NCBI GenBank assembly: GCA_016858145.1 | Contig: JAEHOE010000063.1 | Location: 372,001-436,000, forward strand | Source: Edaphochlamys debaryana | Lineage: Eukaryota > Chlorophyta > Chlorophyceae > Chlamydomonadales | Direction: 5' to 3' | Length of the DNA stretch: 64,000 nucleotides | Shown here: positions 1-9,449 of the stretch, in pieces | Position numbering within the stretch: the first letter of the stretch is position 1 | Layout: every line of letters begins with the position of its first letter | Translations under genes and position numbers: made by a program | Notes under the pieces: model-generated | Seen by the model: the letters and a program-made list of their open reading frames with translations, nothing else | Told to the model about the DNA's origin: nothing | Database searches by the model: none

Positions 1-1185
1 GAATACCCACTTGCGCACCGGCCGGATCTTGAAGAGGCCGTCACCCAGGTCCCAGAATTCCGCGAGTCCGAGGAAGCTCACATTGCTGCTCGGCCAGAAC
101 TCGAACCGGACCTTGCGGACCGAGGACCGGACGGCGCTGACGATGGCCACCGGCGTGTGGTAGACCGTCGCGTCGTCGGTGACCTTGACCAGTATCTGCG
201 AACGTTCAACGGGGTGCGATAACCGCAGGGGCGTGAGAAGCGAGGACGGCGAGTAAGCACAACGAGTCACGCTGCCTTCCTGAGAGATGTCGCGGGCTCG
301 CGCTTGAGTACCCAGCCTTTTCCCCACGGCCCATTGTGTCAGGAAACACCCCTAGGCAAGGCCCAACTTTGCCAACACCCACCGGAACCGCCAGCGCCAT
401 CTCGGCCACCCCCGGGGCGGAGGGTGGCGGCATGCTGCAGGCGCTCTCTCCGCTTGCGGGCGCTTCCGATGCCGCAGATGGAGCGGGGACGCACCTCCAA
501 CTCTCCTCGCCGCCCGCGGTCTCTGGTTTGTTCGAGACCGGCATCAGCAGGTCCCGCAGGGCCGTCTCCCGCACCATGTGCACGCGTTCCAGGCTGCTGG
601 CGTTCTTGAAATCGTCTGCCAGACAGATGATGCCCGAAAAGTCACACGCGAGGGTCCCGTCTCCACCGTCGAACACGGCACCGGGGTCGGTGAGGTCGGC
701 AACCCTCAACGGCGCCGATGTCACGTCGTTGGGGTTGAGCGGCTGGGGCGCCACGTAGACGAGTGGTGTCACCATCATCGTGCCCGCGTCTTTAAAGAAG
801 TCCACGACCTGCAAAGAGGGCAGAATCTGTCGCGATTGTAGGCGTGGGACCTGTCACCCTCGGCTCCGCACTCTCACCGTTCCCAGTCGGAGTTCATTAA
901 TCTCGTTCTGGAGCTCGTATCTCCGGGCCCTTGGTGCAGCCTGGTTCGCTGTTGTGCAGTCATGCACGAGGCCTGCCAAGGGCGAGGCACGAAATTGCAG
1001 TGGATGGTTGCCGGGCGATCGGCAGCATTGTCAGACTCACGAGTGAAGTACCCCTGGGCCGCTGCGCTCCCGAGAGCAGCCGCGATTGGCGAGTCTTCCC
1101 CCGCGTCCTGCCGATCCTTTGCTACTTTTCTGATCAAGTGCTTGACGGAATCTGAGCTAATACTCAGCGGAGAGATGAGGCTCAT
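1..1185 (-). CDS. Gene D: unknown spliced protein, 3' end outside window
   Basis: I do not recognise this protein. Four exons join with consistent phase: 1041-1185 (ATG at 1185, ends phase 1), 878-948, 383-808 and <1-279. The introns are 92, 69 and 103 nt, with GTGAGT, GTGAGA and GTGGGT donors. Exon 1 starts MSLISPLSISSDSVKH; exon 2 holds a short helical stretch (RYELQNEINELRLG); exon 3 starts VVDFFKDAGTMMVTPLVYV and ends in a Ser/Pro/Ala-rich segment; exon 4 is rich in beta-like residues (KVRFEFWPSSNVSFLGLAEF) and runs off the left edge. About 307 residues are visible. It lies head-to-head with gene C, about 660 bp apart. Its short introns match those of genes A, B and C, which suggests a shared origin (inference). 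Phase agreement across three introns argues for a functional gene rather than a relic. Confidence 0.6.
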
Positions 1186-1846
1186 GGCTAGCTTTGTTGT
1201 GCTCGTGCCACTGCTGCATTCAAACGTCCGCAGCGGCGCTCGGCTACAGACCACGGTGGTTTTTGTAGCAGAGCAAGCACAATTCCGAGTGGTGTCGTTG
1301 TGATTGTCAGGGCCTCAGCGCGACGGCCTGCACGAACGGTCATGTCGTACGACTCCGGGCCTTTTAGTCCGCGCCGACCAGCTTCCCAGACAATCGCAGC
1401 ATTGTAAGCAACCACTACACAAGACGCGGGCCTCCGGCTTGACATTACCCACTAGCACCAAGCCGCTTCCCGACATGGCGAATTGGCTGCGGCGTGTATG
1501 CCAGGAGACCCTTCCCCGTAAGTCTCATTCGCGTCCCGTGCCATTCTCAAGTTGAGTGGTTTCGTCATTAGGGAGTTTCTTCCTCGCAGACGTGTTCCCT
1601 GCAGGGGGGTTTGCGCCCGCCTTTTCGACAGCCGACACTCCCGAAAGCCGCGCTCGCGTCAACGACCTAGTGTTCTCCAAATTGCCGTTGGAAGGACCTC
1701 TATCCCCCAGTAAGTCAACCTGTTATGGTCAGGGCCGAGGTGGAGGTGGGGAGACCACGTTGCGAGCCAACCGTGCCATCGTGCTCTGCCGTCAAGGCTG
1801 CCATCAACAAGCGCGGTCCCCCTCTTCGTTGCCAGGCGGCTTTGAG

Positions 1847-4047
1847 ATGAGTAACTACACTGCCGCGTTGGAGGAAGGCGTCCTGCTGCCGGGAAGTTTG
1901 TGGGTTGCCATGAACGACGACGACCGCCGCAGGCTGGAAGAGGTACAGGAGTACCTCGCCAACGTGGCAGGAGCGTCGCGGAACCGTGACGAAGGTGCGA
2001 GTGCCACCGGGGTGTAGAGGGAGCATAGCTATCGACGGCAACGCAGACCGAACACTTTTCCTCCATTCGCAGGGTCGATGAAGGACTGGCGCGAGCGATA
2101 TGAGGACGAGACCGAAACGATGTTCAGGAATCAGATGAGTTCCGTGTACGACGACGGTGAGAACGGCGTCGCCCCACTGTCGATCGTTCGAACAGATTCC
2201 CGCTCACCCACGATGCTTTCCTGCGGACCGTAGATGACTTCGTCGGCGAATACGCGCCCGCCTCCCTCGGCTACACCCAACGCGCACACCGCCTCATGTC
2301 GGCTGGACTTGACGGGGTCATGGGCCTGCTCAATGTCATCGAAAGAGCAGACGGTAAGAAGGTGACAATTCGCGACGACGGCACCTCACGGACACATGCT
2401 CGTTAGCTCAGACTCTGAATCATTTCCTTTCAGAGCCGTCGGTCATGGAGACCCTTCGGGACTGCATGAGTCGGCCCTGCATTCTAGAAGGACCCCCGGA
2501 GCACGTGGTGACAGAAGAAAGCGTCCTCAAGATCAACGCCGCCCTCTGGTCGCCGAATGAGGAGCGCCTGGTCCTTAGAGCCCTGGACACAGCCCTTCCC
2601 TGGTCTGGCAGGTTTGACCTCGGATGGCTGCAGCGTGTCAGCGCCGACCACGACGGCGAGGGTGTCTCGCGTTCACGCTTTCTGGCTCCGGGAGCGGGCA
2701 CGTCCTACATGCTGGAGAGGTACGAAACGTCGCTGCCGAGTGACTCTTTGGCACCCTCTTGACTATATCGTGTGATGAATGCTTCAGGTGCTTGCTGCAC
2801 TGGTACGACCTGCGACGGACCCAGACCACCCTGCCAATGCCCCCCTCGACGCTGGTACGCGGCGTCAGCGCCCTCTCCGCAATACTGTTCGAGTCCACTC
2901 CTCGCGTCCGCGTGGCTGACCAGTCCACCGCGGCTCCCGATTACGTCGCCGCTGGTTCCTGGCTGCTGGAGAACATGGGAGAGGTCATGATGTGGGCAGA
3001 CGCAACCAACGTGGAAGCGCTAGTGCACGGGTGGATCGCTAAAGACGTGAAGGGGCCCAACGGACTGGTACTCGCTGGAGGGGCGGTCGCTAACTCCCTT
3101 CGGCCGCCTCACAGCCGCAAGCCCATCAATCGCTCCGACGCTGACTTCTTCGTTCTCGGAGCAGTCAATGCAGGTGCAGCAACAAAGATCGTCGAGTCCT
3201 TCCTACGTCGCCTCTACGACGGGTATGACATCTCACAAGTGGTGGTCACCGAGTGCGCGGTCACGGTGACTCTCAACACTCACGACCCCCAAGGTGGGCC
3301 TGCGAGAGCCACCACAACGACTTGGATTACACAACTGAGCGCCCCCAACCATCCGGCGCTCACAACTTGGTGCGACCATTCCTCACGCAAAACCACAGGA
3401 GGTCGCCGCACAGACACTGGGCTCAAGGTGCAAATCGTCCTGAGAACATACGCAAACGGCTCCCATCTCCTCCTCTCCTTCGATATGTGCGGGATTATGG
3501 TACTCTGCACACCGCACAAATCAAAGGCAAGTCACCCTTGGCCGTCTTCGGCTACGCCCCGCCCATCGCCAACACGCCCGACCATTTCAATTCCTGCAGA
3601 TACATCGAATGCCACGCTCGTGGCGGAATCCAAGTCCTGCTGAGCAGCGAGTTCAGGCACATCCAGGGGTGCTTCTCAAGACTGCCGTACCGGATGTCAA
3701 AGAAGCTCGTTGCTGATCTCTTCACCGAGCTCCCGATGACCTGGCAAGCCTGCTCGGCGGTGGCAAAAATGGAGGTCGGGACTGCAATGGAGTCGGGGCG
3801 CGACAGCGGGAGTGATGGAGGCACCAAGCTCCGCCTTCTTGCCAATCGGACAGATGCCTCTTCCATTGCGGAGATATGTCGGCCATTAGTGGCTGCTTGG
3901 TACACGTCGCCATCGGCGGAATGGCGCAACAGGAGTGTTCCGTCGTGGGCGCTCCTGGATGCTCACCGCGCCGCATTTGTCGGGGTCGGTGCAGACATGC
4001 GGGTCGACGACTGGAAGGGCACAATCGTGATCGACGCCAGGGCGTGA
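1847..4047 (+). CDS. Gene C: nucleotidyltransferase-fold-like protein
   Basis: The exon model is 1847-1994, 2073-2145, 2196-2353, 2434-2719, 2788-3293 and 3399 onward, ending at the TGA at 4045-4047; phases agree through exon 6. The fifth exon has a Gly-Gly motif (LVLAGGAVANSL), then an Asp-x-Asp-like motif (RSDADFFVLG), and the sixth has VQIVLRTYANG followed by SFDMC. This order (GG, SDxDxF, VQIxLRxY, FDxC) resembles a nucleotidyltransferase-like family seen in giant viruses and protists; the assignment is from memory of the motif order, not a search. Near 3,480-3,530 the reading frame changes: either a micro-intron of about 32 nt (GTACTC to GGCAAG) or a one-base frameshift. The tail then reads coherently to the stop. 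It converges with gene A. Substrate and role are unknown. Confidence 0.55.
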
Positions 4048-4637
4048 TCAGTTGGCTGCGAGAATCGCCTCTGGCAGACCGTAGTGCACGCAGGGGTTCA
4101 CGGCTGGACTGGTGAATTCCTCGCGCCTACCGGGCAAGTGGTTACCGATGATGCAAATTTCGGCCGGGTGGGTGGCCCCCGCGAGGTCAGGGGGGTGGCC
4201 CGAGCAGGATTGGGACACAACTTTTTCATGACCATGACGGTGGCTGCTACCATGTTCGCCACGATTGTTAATCTATGCGAGGTCGAAGTTGCTTGCACCG
4301 CTGCATATGATGTCTGCACATCGGTGCCGTTCGACCAACGTCAAAATTACTGCCCAATACCCCACGCGTCGGTCTCCACTCCTGTTGCAGCTCTCACCCC
4401 CCCCCCCCAGTAAACCTAGCGCCACCATAGGGCCGTAACAGCAGCGTCTCGCGTGTCATCCTGCACATAACTACCTGACCTGCGTCATCACAACCGCTGC
4501 CTACGTCAGACTACCGAACATACATGCATTACACTTGAGACAACCCTAATGCCAGCGATCTTCCTGCCGCCCTCTCCCTCACCGTTTTGGCCTGTCCCGT
4601 CCCGACCGGTCCCGGCTGCTTCCCGGTCAGACTCTCA
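4048..4637. other. Intergenic gap between convergent genes C and A
   Basis: No convincing coding exon is seen. A TTACA at 4529-4533 reads TGTAA on the minus strand, about 105 nt beyond the gene A stop. TGTAA is the usual green-algal poly(A) signal, so this may end the gene A transcript. A run of cytosines lies at about 4399-4410. Confidence 0.4.
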
Positions 4638-5062
4638 TCAACGGCGAACCTTCTTCTGAGACTTCTTCGCCAACTGCTTCTGACGCTTGGGCTTTGCCCC
4701 GACGGCTTCCTCGGGGTCCTCCTCCACCTCCAGCTTACCAGCCACCGTGATGTCGGAAGGGAAGTCCTCCAACTCCCCGAGCCGAACCAGAGCAGACCGC
4801 AGTTCCGCGACGGCCATGCCGAAATCGTCCGAGCACTTGTACGGCAGTGGCAGAGCTCCGGCCGCCATCATGTACACCGCCACGGCCGGAGGCGGGCCCT
4901 TGTCCCCCAAGCGCTTCCACACCTTGGTGCGCTTTCCAAGCAGAGGTGCGAACACTGGCCGTAGAGCGCAAGTCTCAATGCGGGCAGCCACGATCAGCTC
5001 CGTGGCGCGGAACCAAGCATAGCCGTCCTTATCGGGGAAGCCTATCCGGTCGTTGTAGTACA

Positions 5063-5184
5063 CTGAGAGCTTCTCGCACGCCCGTCGGCCGGCCTGCTTT
5101 GACGCATCGGAATCGCCCCCGCGAGCGGACGGCTCGGGCACGTCGAGCTCTGCCACTTTGCGCTCCCACAAGCATTGAGTCTCG
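5063..5184. repeat. Left copy of 122-bp target site duplication
   Basis: This 122-bp segment of gene A recurs at 9328-9449 with one visible mismatch (agcattgag here, agcgttgag on the right). The two copies exactly bracket the retroelement, so they are read as a target site duplication. Confidence 0.9.
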
Positions 5185-8100
5185 ACGCACCCTGCTTTGC
5201 GGGCTTCCGTGACCCCTCCGCCCGCCCGACGGGCCTCACCCAACCCACCTTGGACAAGTTCCTCAGGGCCCAACAGCGGACGCCAGACGCCAACGCCACC
5301 AACCGCAACGACGAGGCCCCGCCTGCAGCTGCGGAGGGCGCAGAAGTGGGCGGGAACGAGTCAGACAAACAAGAGCCCGCGGAGGCGCCTGAGGCCGCAG
5401 CCCAGGCCCCCCAGGACCCCGCCCCTGCCGAGCCGCCGCCTCGGCGCAACGCTACACGTGCGGCCCGTAACCAGCACGTCCCCGCTGCCCCCCAACCGCG
5501 CCCAGAGAAACGCACGACCCCCGGTGGGAGCAACCCCCCGAAGCGCAAGCGGGCGCACGCTACAGTCATTGACACCGCGCCCCGCGGAGTGCTCACCGTA
5601 GGAGCGCAAGCGCACGGAGCCGGCTTCACGGATCTCGACGGCGCCCCTGGTGGTGAAGGCGGCCTGTGCCCCCGGCGTGCGTTCGAAAGCCTAATGACCG
5701 ACTGCAACCAGAGTGTCCCCAACCTTGGGGCCCTACGGGTGGCGAAAGGACAAGCATGGCAAGGGCCCTTCAACCCCACAACAGACCGCCGTCCCCCCGC
5801 GCGGCAGGCGCCACCACCCCGGCGCGGCTTGTCCGCCACACTCCTCACCCGCCAGCGGGCGCTCGTGCCCAACAACAGCACAACCCCTGACGACCCGCCC
5901 GCCCCCGGCCCCCCAGAGCCCCACACCCACCCCAGCCCCCGCCTCACCGCCGACACCCGAAAAAGCACACCAAAGCGTGTCCAGGACGCGGCGAAGAAGT
6001 GGGGCCAGCTAGGATGGCCGCGCTGGAAAGTCGCCCGAGAGCAGCTCCTACGATGCGCCATCCCGTGGCCCTCACCTGCGGCCGTCAAAGCGGGGCAAGG
6101 GGAAAACCGGAGTGTTGGAGCGACACAGATCACCTATGACCTGTGCCACGAACTAGACGACGTGGAATCTGTCCTGGCCGGCCCCACCTACGTCGGCCTG
6201 ACGGCCGAGCAAATAGCCGCGCTACGAGCCGATGGCCACAACCCCACCCCCAGAGAGAGGGTGCAGATACAGTACTTGGTGCGCTGGCGCCCCTCCCTCA
6301 TACCCACCGGTGCCCTGGAGTGCTACGAAGAGATGGGCTTGGTGACAGAGACCGTCGCCAAAGCCTCGCAGCGGCCCACTCCCCGAGGCACGGAGCCCGC
6401 CCGCAAACCCCTGTACGGAAGGGGGATAGACCAGAACTTTCGATACGTCACATGGAAACCAATGTGGGCGCCCCTGGAGGCCCTCACAAACTGCGACTCC
6501 TGGACTGCCGCACTCGCACAGTACAATGCAACCCCGCGCCCAGGCCCCGCTGCAGCCGCCCCGACGGCCCGCCCGGACGCCAACCTCACTAACGCGCAGA
6601 GGCAAGGACGATGGGAGAGCCCGGCAGAGGACCCCGCAGCACGCACACGCCGCATCATGGCCAACACCACTGTCCAACGCACCCCCTGCAACCCATACGC
6701 GGACATCCACCCCCCCGGGCGCTACACCATTCAGGCCGGCCGCCGCCGCTCCCAGGCCGACACCACGGACCCGGACACCGCCTTTGTCTACTCCCCCAAC
6801 GGAACCCTGTTGGGCCAACTGCCCGTCAGCCGCCTGTGGGTCCTCCACCAGCGCCACCAGGCCACACAGAGCGACCCGAATATGTGCCCCCCGCCCCACG
6901 TGTTCGCCGAATACGTCGCTCGCCTACTGTCGTACTACTGGGGCGAGGTCCCCGGCGGCAAACGAGCGAAGACGGCCCCGCGAGGACAAGACTGCCTCTG
7001 CCCCTGGACCCGGCTCCTGCTTCTGCGCGCCCTCGCCTCCATCCCGCTGGCCGGACCCGTGGTGGAACGCTTTGCCTCCCCGCTCACCTGCGCCAGGTTC
7101 ACCACCACCTACTGCAGCGCCCGCGAAGACGACCGCCTGTTTGGAGCCGCTGGCGAGGCCTACTCCACCCTCATGGCGGGCCTGTCCATGGCCCACCCAC
7201 CGCACGACCCCGCCTCGGGGTTGAAGGCCCTGCAGTGGGCAGCGGCCAGCGCGGAAGTCAGCAACGGCTCCGGCGCCCCCACCGTCAGCCTGCTGGTGCT
7301 CCCCTGGAGCAACACCGCCCCCTATACCCGCCTCCTCAACCACCGCCACGTGCACTCCCTCGCCCGGCTGCCAGACAGCATCTGCCCCCTCACCACCGGG
7401 ATTGGACTACCTGAAGACCGCCCCGGCCCCCGGCACGGCATGCGCCTGGTGCTCGTTGCCAACGATGACGGTATAGCCGCCCTGAACGGGAGCGGCGCAG
7501 GTGAAGGTTCAAGCCGCTGGGCGACCCTCAGGACTGAGCTCCTAAACAGAGGTGCCACGAAGCTTGCCCCGCCCAGGCTCGTGCCCGCCCACGAACGACC
7601 GGTGACACCAGCCGCGCCCCGGCTTGTGCCCCACGAGGCGCGCCGAAGGGCACGTAGCCTCCGGGCCCAACCACCGCCCGACCCGCCCGCGACCGTAGTT
7701 GGCCCCCTGCCCAGCGGCTGGGCCGCGGACACGTTCCCGGCATGCCTCCCGCTACGATTCAACCCCGACACCATTGTATGGACTGACGGCAGCAATAGCT
7801 CCGTGGAGGTGAACAGCCGAGAACGCACCCGCACAGGCGCATGTGCCTGGTCCATCGACCGCGTGCTCCTCATCGACCCCAACGGCTCCGAAGAAGGTGG
7901 CACCGACACAATCACGCGCGCTGAGCTCTCTGGAATACGAGCAGGGCTAGTCGAGCTCGGCCGCGACTGCGACGAGCTGACCATCGCCAGCGACTCGCAA
8001 GCCTCGCTGGACCTCATCCTACGCGCAATCAAGGAGCCTCGTAAGCTGCGCCTGTCAAAGGCACGAGCGCTACTGTTCGCTATCGTCGATGCGCTAGAGG

Positions 8101-9215
8101 AACTCGCCTCGCGAACCGTGCCCGTGCGCCTAGTGAAGGTGGTGTCGCATACTGGACTGTATGGAAACGAACAAGCAGACAAGGGAGCCGAGGAGGCTGC
8201 AGCCGACCATGAGGGCTGCGACGTGATTGAGCACGCCGACCCAAACCCCTTCTCCCGCCTGTGGTGGCTGACCGACCCCGGGCTCCGATATGTCAGCGAC
8301 ATGGGAAGGGCACTCACCCAGGCGATACCACCCAGCGCCCATGCGGGCTACACCAACGAAGGCGTGTTCAGCGAACTCTGGCGACAGGCCACCCCCGACC
8401 TCTGCCCGACCTCCAGCAACCTGACCTGCGCGAAACCGCACGGCGACCCCTGGACCCTGAGCGCAGTACTGGGCGCCAGGTACGGCACCATGTACTGCCC
8501 CGCCCTAGCCAAACGCTACGGCCACGTCCCCGACAGCAACTGCCCCCACTGCCACAGCGCCAACGGCGAACGGCGGTGCGGGACCATCGGACATCTGCTG
8601 GGAGGCTGCCTCCACACCTTCATGCAAGGACTGTACATCCTGAGGCACGACGGAGCCGTCCGAATCATTGCAGACTGCCTCCAAGCTGGCAACCGGGGGG
8701 GCGGGTTCATGCTCATGGACGCCGGGCGGGCTGACACCGCCCCGGAATACGCCTCAGGCAAGCGCCTACCCGGCTGGCTAGCCCCCAACGGCCAGGGCAG
8801 CACAGAGACAGACCGCATGCGGCCCGACATCCTGTTCATCCCCAACCTCCCCAGCCGCAACACCGATAAAAAGGACTACAAAGCCCCTGCAGACAAATCC
8901 CACTACCCGATCTACCTGATCGAAGTTGGGTACTGCAACGACCTGGCCCACGCCCAAAAGCTGCAAGAGAAGCTCTCACAACACGCGCACCTCGCCGAGC
9001 TGCTGCGGAGCGACGGCTGGACCGTCCACTACTCCCGACAGACCATCGTCACACTAGGGCACACCGGCACTGTGCCCCTCACCCTCAACCCCCTGCTTAA
9101 GACACTGGGCGTCACGGCCACCGAGGCAAAAGCCTGCTGCCACAGCCTGCACCGGCACGCGGTGAGCCGCCTCAAGAGCGTCGTGAAAACCTACAGGACC
9201 CTCCGGCCAGGATGA
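5185..9215 (+). CDS. Retroelement ORF: RNase H, zinc knuckle, PD-(D/E)XK-like
   Basis: One open frame of about 1,340 codons, entering at the element's left end without an ATG. Residue numbers count from the upstream TTG at 5175. The first 240 residues are Pro/Ala/Arg-rich. A chromodomain-like segment lies at about 364-445 (YLVRW, then WKPMWAPLEAL). About 620-740 may be a decayed methyltransferase-like domain (AHPPHD in place of NPPF; low confidence). RNase H is clear: WTDGS with Asp at 871, RAELSGIR about 917, ASDSQAS about 940, HTGLYGNEQAD about 1000. A CPHC...CGTIGHLLGGC zinc motif follows at about 1123-1147. The C-terminal part has RPDILFIPN (about 1216) and YLIEVGYCND (about 1250), as in PD-(D/E)XK restriction-like endonucleases of non-LTR elements. 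I find no YADD/FADD-type reverse transcriptase motif, although the frame is unbroken. Confidence 0.8.
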
Positions 9216-9327
9216 GCACAAAGGGTGCGGAGGCACCCCCATGGTGGCGGGTCTGACCAACCCGCCTTCCTTAACCCACGCCAGGGGTAACCCGGCGTTA
9301 GATATTTCTATTTCTATATTTCTATTT
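9216..9327 (+). other. Retroelement 3' UTR with stem-loops and hexamer tail
   Basis: Directly after the stop codon, gggtgc (9223-9228) pairs with gcaccc (9233-9238). Then ggcgggt (9246-9252) pairs with acccgcc (9260-9266), and acgcc pairs with ggcgt around 9278-9299. Repeats of atttct follow up to the target duplication. Such 3' structures and tails are recognised by the reverse transcriptase of many non-LTR elements; that role here is inferred. Confidence 0.55.
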
Positions 9328-9449
9328 CTGAGAGCTTCTCGCACGCCCGTCGGCCGGCCTGCTTTGACGCATCGGAATCGCCCCCGCGAGCGGACGGCTC
9401 GGGCACGTCGAGCTCTGCCACTTTGCGCTCCCACAAGCGTTGAGTCTCG
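9328..9449. repeat. Right copy of 122-bp target site duplication
   Basis: Matches 5063-5184 over 122 bp with one mismatch. Only one copy would exist in the uninterrupted gene A. Confidence 0.9.

Larger units (their letters stand above)
5185..9327 (+). mobile_element. Non-LTR-like retroelement, 5' truncated, no RT seen
   Basis: A 4,143-bp insertion in gene A lies in the opposite orientation to that gene. It is flanked by 122-bp direct repeats and ends in an A/T-rich hexamer-like tail (atttct repeats, about 9302-9329). No LTRs or terminal inverted repeats are seen. After the ORF stop come three possible stem-loops: 9223-9238, 9246-9266 and about 9277-9300. A simple-repeat tail plus target duplication fits target-primed reverse transcription (established for LINE elements). 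The open frame runs in from the left junction with no proper start, so this copy looks 5' truncated. A related, more decayed element lies at 52.6-55 kb on the other strand. Confidence 0.75.

Noticed and set aside
5042..6133. Minus-strand frame of 363 codons
   Set aside because: Antisense of the retroelement ORF and gene A; Gly/Arg/Ala-rich without motifs.
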